This document shows positions 27,647 to 39,124 of a stretch of DNA of 64,000 nt, piece after piece (within the stretch, counting starts at the first letter, position 1; each line of letters begins with the position of its first letter). Under the pieces are notes generated by a model. That model had not been told where the DNA came from, did no database searches, and saw nothing but the letters and a program-made list of their open reading frames with translations. This DNA is from Typha latifolia (Eukaryota; Streptophyta; Magnoliopsida; Poales; Typhaceae), in the NCBI GenBank assembly GCA_019914945.1, contig CM034112.1:1263001-1327000 (forward strand), read 5' to 3'. A program made the position numbers and the translations under genes.

Positions 27647-30600
27647 TTACCTTCTCCATGCGGGCATCGAAAGTGACCTTGATATTCCATTTCTGTAATG
27701 ATTTGAAAGAGAAGGAGAGGAGGGTACAGAAATCGAGGAATGAAGGAGAGGTGCGTCGTAGCTACAATGCACGGGATAACCATCGCCGATAGGAGAATTC
27801 TCAGTAGTAACAGTAGCGGTTGTAGTAGTAGTGGTAGTAGGCTGCAACTCGATTTGTATATAAGAGGGATCCTCGAACAGCACCTGATCGTCTTCTTCAA
27901 TGGAGCAAACAGTACTAGTTTCTGTGCGTATCGTTGACTCGTCCATGCCACGTTGGTGTTTCCTCCTCTTCCTCGCTGCCTTTCCCCATCCATGGATCGT
28001 ATCTCTAATTCTTTGAGGAATTAATGCAGCTTTGTAGTTTGATCCCATCTGGTTATATGATCAGATTAATCAGGAAGTCAGAGGATCAAACTTTTGACAA
28101 TATGGGAAAGTAGCACAATGACAGAGATCAGAGGATATCATGGAAATCACAATGTGGAAGTATCGGCAAACAAGGATGTAAGAACTGAAATAAACCCTTT
28201 CTTCAATTACATCAGTCCGGTCTTGATCTACGGGTGCAAACAATATTTGGAGTGGCAGACAGTTCGTCGAGCATTTCATATGGTTAAAGCCTCAATCCAA
28301 CTAATGTCTACCAACATATAGACCCTAATATGAATTAGATATTCCATCAACCAACATAAGTTTGTAAAATTGTGACTAAGAAGCTATGTATTCAAATTCA
28401 GACAGTTGCATTTAACAGCTGAAGCAGAACCATTCTCATCAGGAAAGAGGAAATATAGAGTATATAATATATTATGATCTACTACCTGTGTGACAAGGGC
28501 ATAGAGTGGCAATGTACTGTAACTGCAGAGGAACTGGCCAGCAAACCTGACAAGTATGTGTAGATTTAGGAAAGTACTTGTACTGCTATGGAGATGTGAA
28601 AACATTTCAGGTATCACAAAAAGATATTTTAAACTTTCATATTCAGCATTCACATACCCCAATATAAGGCGGCAATATACCAAAAGATGGTTCCTAATAA
28701 AGCATGAATCATATCCAAATTGCCACTGCAGATGAATACAATTAAACTATCAGCTAAAAGAAAAGGTAAGCAATGATGGTTTGCAAGTTTAACACAAGAT
28801 TAATAATCTTTTAGACTAAACAGTTCTACAGCCAGGAACTTGTTTGGAGTAATATAACGAGGGAGACAATTTTTTTAAGAAGTTTCTAAAAATTAGCAGC
28901 AAGAAAAGGACTTGAGATAGAGAGTAAGTACCCAAAACCAGAAAAATGAAGCCAACTCAAATGCATTCTGCAGGAGTTAACAATATCAGAGATATTGGAT
29001 TCAATTTTCTACTTGAAAATTATGCCAAAGAAACTAAAATGACCTTTCAGGTATATTTTCCAAATCAGGAGATAGCAATTGGGCATACCTGAAAAAGAAT
29101 AAAATGAATCAAAGATAACAGGAGTTCTGGTTTCTTAAACCAGAAGAGATCATCTCGTGGTTTTAATCTGGCCTCAAACCCTCTAATGCCAACGCTCTCC
29201 AATGCCAAGGTTGCAATGACATGTTGTAGCTTCGTACCCACCAGAAGAACAAGCTATATAGGAAAAAAAATTATAAGTTCTTTTAAACCGAGAATCTATC
29301 AGAAACATTATTTGTCTGAAAGGTCATTTCAGTTTCCAAATCAGTACTTACGGTAACAGGGATAATGGCTATCCAAAAGTACAGATTAGATCCTGCAACA
29401 CAAGATGGTTTAGTTAGAATAATGATCAAACACTTAAGAGTGCAGAAACAAGGATGTATATGCCAACAACTAGAGAAAAAATTGTGTTTATTAGACGAGC
29501 CTGCACACTTCGAAGATTTGACAGAACAAATTTCTAATAGAAGATGCTTAAACCAAAGAACAGTCTAAAAGAAAATCATGACTTACCATTTATGTTGAAC
29601 AACATGAAAGCAACAACGAAACCCCACAATGGTGCACTACAAGAGTAAGAAATACAGCATAGGAGGTTAGGTGTTTGCTGATAGTTCTCAATGAAGTGTA
29701 CAAAAGTTAGAGACAAGAACATCACAGGATGGTAGTAATAAGACAATGAACAGTCTGTAAAGGGTACAGAAGTCAAGACGACAGAAACTATAGCAGTAAT
29801 AGAAACTGATACTCTGCTTCGTATAAAATAACGAGACAAAAAGACATGCATCTTACCTCACACCAACAATCTTCTTAAACTCTTCTTCCATGGAGCGTAT
29901 CATGTAGCTGTGGAAATCATATCTTGATGTAAGATTGTGGTTCTGTAACAATGGATAAGCAAAAGGAATGATCAAACAACACAGCTAAGCAAAAATACGA
30001 GTGAAGATTTACAACATAGTCTTCTCAATATGCGAGGGTCCTTCGCCTGGAACAGACTCCCCACTATTACATCCCCTTCCCCTCCAACCAAAAAAGGAAA
30101 GAAAAAAAAACTTGTTTTGCTTATATTTTGTTTAAAATTGGAGACCAGCTCCTTTTTGTGTTAAAATTCGACAAAATAGGAGCAAGAAAAAACAATGTAA
30201 TGGCGCAAAATATATCCTTATAAGCCAAAAAAGGAACACAAGAAAGGTCACTTCTCAAGATATCATTTACCAGGATAAAACCCTGGCGCAGGGTAAGGTA
30301 GTCCGCTCGAACAACAGATTTACCAAATTGACGAAAAAAACATGTCTGCAAGTCCAATAATAGCAATTACAAATATCGTCAATACAAGCAAATAATAAGA
30401 CAAATTATGTAAAAGATTAATTATTTTCCTTTTGATTGGTAATGACAACAGAGCTAATCTTGTCTTCTCTAGAAATATAAAAGTTAATTTATCACAATAG
30501 CTTAGCAAAATCTAACATACCACCCAAACAAGAAAGTTATTTCTTCTCCATGAAATGGATGAGTGAAGTTTGACAAATGTTGACTGTCTCTTCATCGTCA

Positions 30601-31884
30601 ATGCTCTTGTAATTTCTGTTAGAAAAATGAATTAGAACAGGACGAGACTTAAAATTGAATAGAACAGAGAACAGAGAAAAGAGATATGCTGTCACTGATT
30701 CTTCATAAGTGACTTCCATAATGAGAACAGAACAGATAAAAAAAAGATATGCTGCTACTGAAAAATGAAATTAGACTATTAACTGAAGTGAGACATCCTG
30801 AATGAACTAATGAAGGTCCACATCAATTCTGATACAGTGATACTCTTGTCTGTTGCAAGTGATTTATCTAAGGCAACATTGATTATGTCCTGATGCACTT
30901 GTTTCATTTTACTAGTGCAAATGCTCTTTGTTCACTTTGTCAAATATTTTGACGGCATAAAGATCTTACCTGAATATGAATCATGTTGATCCCTGCGGGC
31001 TTCTTCTTCCCATTTCCTCCAAGTATGGATCTATGAGCAAATTGAGGATTAGACAGACTTAAGTAATCTCAGAAATTATTTCGAAAAAAAAAGTAATCTC
31101 AGAAGTTAGATCTTCAATTATGAGTCAAGTTTGTCTTCCCTCTAGGAGACAGAAGCATGTAATTTAAAGCTCTTGCACAAATTACAGCCAGAAGAAAGAT
31201 AACAATACACTGAGAAACACACCTTAACAATGGCCAACAACATGGTTAAGCAGCTGTATGATACATGAGTTATAGCCATGACAAATATAAATCGGTGGAG
31301 CTGCTCCAGACCCTCATATGAAACGAATGGCTCATGACCCTGCACATTAAACCAAATGATTACTGCTAAACTTAGCAAGAAAAGTGAGATAAATCCTATC
31401 AAGCAAAACAAGTCCCTCAATCTATATTTTAATACTTGCAGGCATACACAAAAAGTTAACTTAAAACAACTAGGAAACTAATATCTCAGATTCATTATGA
31501 TATAAGAGAATATTGAATTGGAGAGATTTTCTAGTGAATCTCAATTATTTTTATAGTTATGATCACATGCCTCGGTACAGGTTGGCCGATCAAGTTGACT
31601 AAGTCTCCTCCTAAATGCGTGATGAAGAACAAAACTCATTAGCTTCTTACGGTCCAGAGGTGGGACATCTTCGGTGGTTGTACTATCTTCGACCTCAGCT
31701 CTGGTACATGGAGAGAAATTACTGCTATAGAACTTTGAGTCAATGCAAATACTTGAGATCATTCTGGAAGTGGCTGTCAGGAGCAGCGATATAAAACCTA
31801 GCAACATCAGTTCTGCAGCACAGGAGTCAAAAATGTTAGTTGATTAAGCAGAACGAGAATAGCAAGAGCAAGCTTGAAGCAATA

Positions 31885-31915
<31 letters not shown>

Positions 31916-32747
31916 CTAGTTGCCAGCATTTCTAATCGACTATTAGAATGCAATTTCAAATACTAAAAAAGAGCAGCCAATATTATGAAAATAATGTATA
32001 CCTTCTTTCATTTTCTCTAGTGCTTCAAAAAGTGGATTCCTGTGTGTTTTCTTCAACCACTAGAAAAGAACAGAACACACAATAAGCAGCTGTTAGGACT
32101 CAATATCCATTATCTAAGTTCAATGAGATGAACTGCTATTAAGCTACAAAACATCTGGGGTGGCACAATATGTCAATATATTTTGTGCTAGGATTTTATG
32201 CCCCCTATCTCCTCCTTTTTTATGAAGAAAAAGGAATAAAAAAAATGTTCACTTTTCAAGTTTCTTATGATTAATACCACAGCTAATACCAAATATGTTT
32301 CCCAATTAGACAGAAACAAAAGCTTAAGGAGGACGATATCTTATTCTAAAAGAAAAACAAAACGAAAAAACTAATGCAAACAAGTCCTACTAACGAAGTA
32401 CATGATGGAAAAAAATTCATATATCATCCAACTGCGTAGATTCTTATACATGCAATGAATCAAACATATGATTCGCGACACCAAATCACGAACATACTAT
32501 GTGCAACCAAATCTTCTACTCATTGAAACTCAAACAACAGAATAATAATCCAACATTGATACATAATTAGCTCAAGATAGTAAATCACATCAAAAGGAGC
32601 AGTGTATGAACTTACCGAGCTTAAACGGTGGATGGATCGCTCTACGAGCAAAGAAACGAACACAAAGATGGTCAACACCGTAGCAACTGACCAAGTAGGG
32701 GTCAGTGCCAAAGACCGCAACTCTCCCCCATGGTTCGACATCTCCAT
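27647..32747 (-). CDS. MLO-like seven-transmembrane protein
   Basis: Fifteen exons (minus): 32747-32616, 32059-32002, 31812-31571, 31339-31223, 31030-30970, 30615-30521, 30345-30271, 29942-29857, 29636-29587, 29392-29352, 29253-29089, 28967-28932, 28725-28658, 28546-28486, 28048-27647, giving 562 aa, a normal MLO length. It opens with [20 protein letters not shown] (helix 1). It contains [56 protein letters not shown] and [18 protein letters not shown], all diagnostic for MLO. The cytosolic tail has the calmodulin-binding helix ([20 protein letters not shown], near residue 440) and a PSSPSLSN motif. MLO proteins are plasma-membrane calcium-linked proteins; clades differ in powdery-mildew susceptibility, root thigmomorphogenesis or pollen-tube reception. 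The clade is not assigned here. Intron 3 needs a GC donor. Confidence 0.95.
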
Positions 32748-33230
32748 ATTTATGCTCCTTAAGCATTAAGCGGGCAAAAAATAAAATAAAATAAAATCTG
32801 AATGATTCCCCTCTTCTTCTTCTTCTTCTTCTTCCAACAAACCTTAAGATCTCTTAGCAGAGGAAGAAACCCAGATGCAAAATGACAACCTTTTCTTCTA
32901 CCTCGACCTCTCACGAAACCCACAAGCAAATACCGCAACTTTCTTTGCTCCCTAATATATCCACATGGAAGATCGCAACTTTCTTCAATAAGGATTCGAG
33001 AACTCTTCTACAAAGGTCACAATTGGCTACAGTACGGACTAAGTGACAAACAGAGATGGAGGGAGAGAGGCATAGAGGCTTGTCACGCGAAGACGAGACC
33101 TTTACCAAAGAAAAGGGGATCTCGAATGCTCTTCCAAATGCAATATTCTCTTTGATTTTGATTTTTTATCCTTCTGAGCTTGCGACGGCGAAGTAGGAGA
33201 AGATTCCTGGTTCCCAGCAACCCTCCTCTG

Positions 33231-33258
33231 ACACACACATACACACACACACGAGATC

Positions 33259-33354
<96 letters not shown>
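33231..33354. repeat. Compound microsatellite (AC)n-(GA)n-(GT)n
   Basis: (AC)about 11 at 33231-33252, then (GA)about 27 at 33260-33313 running directly into (GT)about 20 at 33314-33354. It lies about 500-600 bp upstream of the MLO start codon, in its promoter or leader. Confidence 0.95.
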
Positions 33355-33355
<1 letters not shown>

Positions 33356-34675
33356 GAGACTGTCGAGAGTTCACTTCCCCAGTCAAACCTTGTGAATCCC
33401 ACCTGACCTCGATCTCCTGCTGTTTGGCGACTTGTAAATAAATAGTGACTACTTTATAGAGTACTTTTTCGTAAAAATAAGGGTCAAACTGCAAAAAGAA
33501 AAACATAAAGCTGACCAGTACCAGTGTTTCAGGAGAGTTTACTCCTTTGATTAGGCACTAATCTCCTAGTTTTGTGCACTCGTGCAATGCACATGATCCA
33601 CCGCGTGAAAAAAGGACAATGATCAAAAGATTATAGAGTTAATAATAAGTATTTTTGCTCCAATGTATTAATTAACTCACAAAAAAAGATAATTTAAAAT
33701 TTTAGGCTAAGAATTCACGTACGGTCAAATGATGGTACTTTTAACTATGAGTGAAAAAAAATATATAGTAGCACTTCAATGTTTCAGTTGAAAATAATTG
33801 AATGTTAACTTGTAATTAGTCCAAACCTGGCGGGATAAAATGTAATTTGCTCAGAAAATAATTATCTAAAAATAACTGAGTCAATATGCAAATATCTTAA
33901 TAAAAACTATGGCATTCTATGTCTACATCAGAACATGAACCCATCAACATAGATGGATCCATAGCTGGTAGGTAGTTCCTGTCCCATCACGAGGCGCGGA
34001 TCACGAGGAGGATGGACGGTGCACGTCGTTTGCAGAGGAGGATCAGGGAGTCGGTCTTCACGATTAGGCCACTTTCTAATATTCAAATTCCGAAATAAAG
34101 GAGGAAAAAAAATGATAATAAAGCAAGAGAACAACTTAGCACTATTTTATATTAAAATAAATAAGAGATATTTAGGTTGGAGCTCTTTCTTGTATAGTAA
34201 TTAAACTAGTTTTCAATTTTTTAGGATAACTTTGTTCTTAATTTTATGTTATAGAACTAATACGGAAATTGAGTAGATGGTGAGAAGAAGAAAACTAAGT
34301 TTTGGCCTCTAATTTTTTTATTCTAGTGAGAGACAAAAAGAAGAAAAGTTGAGATATGCCAAACTGATCATTTCTTTGATGGCCTACCACGTTAAAATTT
34401 GGATATGTACCAGATCATAGATTAGGGGGACCCCATGAATACATGTCTGTCGTGAGAAGTTGCACCCCTAACATGGGATGATAGCATACAATTATTGGCA
34501 TTTCACATCCTCCATTATGCTGGTAGGTCACACCCTACCACATTTCAGCTAAGAAGACCAATAAAGAGAGCATATTAACACATCATGTGGGATGTCTTTG
34601 ATCATGGAAATGAACAAAAAGTATTGATTGATACAAGTGTTGTGACATTAATCATTCTCAAAGTCCAAATGCAGA

Positions 34676-34742
34676 TTTATATTTCAATGAAATAGGACTT
34701 TTGTCTTTTGCCCCAAAAGAAAAAGGAAAAAAAGAAAAAAGA
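34676..34742 (+). mobile_element. Minute A-tailed retroposon (LINE 3' end)
   Basis: A segment of about 65 bp containing TTTCAATGAAATAGGAC and ending in an A/G-rich tail is flanked by a direct repeat AAAGTCCAAATGCAG (left copy about 34660-34674, right copy about 34743-34757). The duplication plus A-tail is the mark of target-primed insertion of a severely 5'-truncated LINE. Confidence 0.5.
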
Positions 34743-35131
34743 AAAGTCCAAATGCAGGCAACCAAATGTAAGTTTGATGAATGATCCTCTTTTGACTCTT
34801 TCTCAGAAGATGAATACAAGGGGATCAAGGCACCAGTAATATCACTCTCTGAAACATGTACCATACTTTTTTTCCTATTCTGGGTCATGCTCTCATGCTT
34901 ACAAAAATGTTCCAATGTACAAGATTTGCAGTGACATATTTATCATCATTCGGAATCTGGGCAAGTCTTTCCATCACATTGAATGTCACCCTACACTTCC
35001 AGGGCAAGATTATGATTTCATCTGACTTCCTTCGACGACAGGCAGCACACAAAGTCAGAACTAAAATTCTATGACTCAATGAGAAATTGTAAGAGCAACA
35101 ATTTCATCATTTAAAAGGATATAACAGAATA

Positions 35132-38100
35132 TCATTGGATATAAGCAATAGTGCATCCATAGTTCATTGGGCTTTCCTCTTCAAACTTGGCCACTCGAGG
35201 ATGATTTCTAAGTATACCAAGGGCACATTCTTTTACAGCACCAGTGCCCGTCCCATGGATAACAAAGAGAATCCCGTATGATTTGCTTCCTGAAATTGTC
35301 ATCTGAAGGTGATGGGATGCCTCTTCAACACGCATGCCTCGCAGATCAACCGTATTCCTCGACGTCTTCACAACTGGCCCAAATGAAATATCCCTATCTT
35401 TGTATGCCTTCATAGGTCTCTTTGACTGTTGCCTCTGCTCCTGAAGGAAGCAAAACTAATAATAAGTAAGCTGTCTAACCTCATCATGCTGACAGAATTC
35501 AAAAGTTGTCAAATTGTACAATCTACAGAAGCAACCATCCAGCAACCTTAAGTTCCAAGGCCAATCAAGGATCAATTTATTAGACTAAATACAAATGATA
35601 TCATAAGACGTAAGAACTAAATTGGACCAAAGGGCTCTGAAATATTTATATTTAAGCTGCTGCGTATTAAAATTTTCAATCGGCATGAGATTTCTAGACT
35701 ACTCTAACTTGCAAGATAGATGATTTGTCTGTAAATGTTCCTCCAGATATGGGAAGAATAAACAGTAAGAGAAAAGAGGTAGTTTTTCCTTTTTAATGTG
35801 AAGGGGAAAAAAATTATAAGCACTTCCATGAAATTTTGTAACGAACCTTTCCTTTTGCATAGGAAGACATAGTTGATGATGTATCTTTTATGCTTTTCTG
35901 CACCAGTTTCATGTCATTTCTTTTAACACGGACCTTGATCTTTCCATACTGAACCATAGTTATTCCATCTTCACCTGGTGCTTCAACAACAATTGCCAGC
36001 TTATCTCCTAAACCTTTTACATATACCTTATCTCCAACTTGAGGTACATATGAACTCTGGTTCTCTGTTTCCTCATCAAACAAATTATCAGTCTGACTGT
36101 GAGCTGCAACAATAGAAGCAATAGCTGCTTCTGCTTCTCTCATTATGGAATTAAATTGGCTGGGACTTGAATTCTGGAGTCGATTTTCAAAGCTCCTAAT
36201 TACAGAGTCCATCTGGGACTTCACAACCTTCAATTCATTCTGTATCAACTGAGACTGTTTTAGCTTCAGAGCTGCCTCCCGCCTATCGAGATCTTCGGCC
36301 TCAGAGCAAATCTTATTGATTTAGCAAGTCCACAAGAAAATAATCAGTATCATCTCCCAAGTCCCAATTCAATAATGACTGAGGAAATGCTACCAAGATT
36401 CACATATTAAAAATTAAAACTTTACAACAAATTATTACAGTTTGAAGGAATATGGTATTAACATCACTACCATGACAGCAGAAAAGCTTGGAAAAGCTTG
36501 GAAAAGCTTGGAAAAGGAACTTTCATAAAGAAAAAGTATGTTTAGATAACTGGCCCTTAACGTTCTCCCCATAAATAATTTGGCAATAGATGGCCTTATG
36601 TCACATGTATAACATGCAAAAAGCATTCATGGCATACTATAAAAGCATACCTCATTATATAGTTTCTTAACTTCCGAGAGAACTGATGAGGCTTCCCTTG
36701 CTCGAGACTCTAGGACATTCCTTTCTTCCAATAAAGACTGATAAAGCAGGCCCTGGCGTTCCTTCTGTTTGTCAGGAACTAGTTTCTCAACCCATTCTTG
36801 TGCACGATCAAGCACTTTCTGATCAAAACCAATTGATTTAGCAATACTCAAGGCATTGGAATTACCAGTACACCCCCATAGTATACGATATGTAGGTTGC
36901 AAGGTTTCCATACAGAATTCCATTGCAGCATTCTCAAATTGAGAATCAACAGCTTTCAAACGACTTAAATCAGCATAATGTGTGGTCACAACAGCTAGAT
37001 TAACATGATTAGAGAGATACTGCAAAATGCTGGTGGAAAGAGCCACACCTTCTGAAGGGTCAGTACCGCTTCCAATCTCATCAATGAGAACAAGAGAATC
37101 TTTTGAAGCAACTTGTATTATTTTGCAAAGACGTGAAATGTGCCCACTAAAGGTAGAGAGATTATGCTCCAATGACTTCAATCGAGAAAATAAGAGTTTC
37201 ATTAATAAACCAAATTTGATCACCAAAACACAACAGATACCTTCTCTTCAGAGAAACAGAGAAACTACCTGGTGATCACCAATATCTGCGAGAACCTGAT
37301 TAAACCACGGAAGCCTAGGACTACCCTTAGCAGGCAGAAATATCCCAGCTTTCGACATAAGAGAGGCCAACCCCAAAGTTTTCATAGTGGCAGTTTTCCC
37401 TCCAGTATTAGGTCCAGAGATAACAACTACCTTTGTTGTATGTCCTATCTTGATATCCAAAGGAACAGGAGTCTCGATACCAGGAGATTCTTCAGAGTCC
37501 ACCATTCCTCTTGTATCTAACACTTTTGCGCTTGAATCTTTTGCCACTACAAAAGAAGGCAACCTTCTAAGCGAAGGTTCAAGGAGCAAAGGATGACAGA
37601 GACCTTCAATATCCACTGACAGATATTTTGGGGTTGTGTCTGGTTTACTTTTCTCACTTTCCTCACTAAAATGCGGCCGCACACCAATCATCCACTGGGC
37701 ATATGCACCTCTAGCAGAAGCAAGATCCAACTCCAGAATCTTCTCCATCAAGTGCCTGATCTTTGTTTCTGAGGCTGCTACTTCTGAAGTTAGGAAGCCC
37801 AAAATAGCAAGCTCCTCAGCTTTCTCATCCCCAAGAAGTCTAACTTCATTGTTGTTCAGTTCAACTGCATCTCTTGGCTCCATAAAATATGTCGCACCCG
37901 AGCTGCTGGAACTCAAAACAATACCTTCAGGAAGCAGAGACTTGTGTGAAGCTTTAATACCAACGCACATTCTAGAGCGACGGTTAGTAATTAAAGGGCT
38001 GTCAATACCACCAGCCTGGAATACCTTCATGGACACCTCTTTCAACAGAGATTTTAGTCTCTCAATGTTCCCCCTCCTTTCTTTTCTAATTGATTCCAAC

Positions 38101-39020
38101 TTCCTGCTAGCCCGATCTGGAACTATAGAGAGGGTGCAATCAACACAAAATTCAATACTCTCAACCAATTCTGTCAAAAAATCACAATCTTGCAGTATTT
38201 TAAGAAGAGGAGAGTACCTGTTGGAACAAAAAATAAAGGAAATTTTATCAACTCTAGATTGTGAATCATGAAGAAATGAAAACACAGGAAGCGGGTAGGA
38301 ACCAAACAAATAAAGTTGCTAAAAACTAAAAAATAAAAAAATAATAATCTATAACATCACTTATTCCACTCTATTCTATAAGGAATCCCAGTCTCCAATC
38401 AAGAATAAACTAAGAACCGAGTACCGCGATTGGCACCTATCAGAATCGCGTGAGACTTGCTCCAACTGCTCAAAAACCCTTCTTGCAGCACGTAAACTCC
38501 GAACGACAGCACAAAGCTCTCGAATGGCGAGCATCTCTCCGGCGACCGCCGACCTCACAATTATCGAGACATCGTCAACACCCGAAAAATCCAACGGCTG
38601 CGGGAGGAGCGCCGCGGCAGCCGTCTGATCCAATAGCTTCTCGCTCTCCTCCCTATCTCCTCCAATCGGGAGATCCCCTCCTTGGCACACGGCGAGGCCT
38701 GCGCTAGTGGAAGCAAAGGCGGAGACTTGGGAGCAGACGGAGCTCCACTCCAGGGTTTCCTCCGCCTCCTTCCGGAGATCCTCCGAAACCCAATCCTTCT
38801 CGCTTCCTGATACTTGATTCGCGGAAAACCTAGCTTCGGTTGTGTACTTCCGAAGGACATGGGAGACGCGGAAGCTGAGGAACTTCGAAGTCCTAACCCT
38901 AATTGCACCAGTGCGTTTTGAAACGGTCGATTTGGGATAGGTGCAAATGGGTAGGGTATCGGGAGAGCAGAGCATAGGAGGGGATTTTGGTACCGTAAGG
39001 AAGCAATGGAGAGCTTCCAT
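35132..39020 (-). CDS. MutS2-type ATPase with Smr domain
   Basis: Five exons (minus): 39020-38425, 38217-37269, 37175-36651, 36311-35847, 35440-35132, giving 947 aa. The N-terminal 70 or so residues are Ser/Thr/Arg-rich with few acids, fitting an organelle transit peptide. The core and lever region leads into the ATPase: Walker A GPNTGGKT (near residue 467), the MutS motif LASLMSKAGIFLPAK, and Walker B LVLIDEIGSGTDPSEG followed by TTHYADL. There is no MutS mismatch-recognition domain I. A KOW-like basic segment (VGDKVYVKGLGDKLAIVVE) precedes a C-terminal Smr nuclease domain with VDLRGMRVEEA and the HGTGTGAVKE motif. This layout is MutS2, which in bacteria restrains recombination and rescues collided ribosomes through its Smr activity. 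Plant copies are thought to be organellar. The start ATG at 39020 (MEALHC) is preferred; an in-frame ATG lies six codons upstream. Confidence 0.93.
36479..36517. repeat. Short 10-bp tandem repeat in a MutS2 intron
   Basis: GAAAAGCTTG repeated about 3.6 times head to tail. Confidence 0.9.
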
Positions 39021-39124
39021 GGCGAAATAGATTACCAAGGTTGTGATACAACCGAGCGGAGTACAAGATTGCCGTTTTCTTATCCAGTTAGTTTGGAGGG
39101 AAGATGATCAGAGAAAAAAACAAA

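Larger units (their letters stand above)
32748..35131. other. 2.4-kb spacer: MLO promoter with large microsatellite, and MutS2 3' flank
   Basis: Contains the compound microsatellite at 33231-33354 and a short A-tailed retroposed insert at 34676-34742. A 68-codon minus-strand ORF at 33928-34134 has no recognisable relative and no support beyond being open. Confidence 0.5.

Noticed and set aside
33166..33506. ORFs of repeated His-Thr, Ser-Leu or Arg-Glu
   Set aside because: Translations of the compound microsatellite.
33928..34134. Minus-strand 68-codon ORF (KWPNREDRLPDPPLQ)
   Set aside because: Somewhat protein-like but isolated, without splice-linked neighbours or a recognisable family; not supported as a gene.
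36479..36517. CRISPR-like direct repeats
   Set aside because: Simple 10-bp tandem repeat without spacers, in a plant intron.
37636..38271. 211-codon plus-strand ORF
   Set aside because: Lies wholly opposite MutS2 exon 2; no plant family resemblance.
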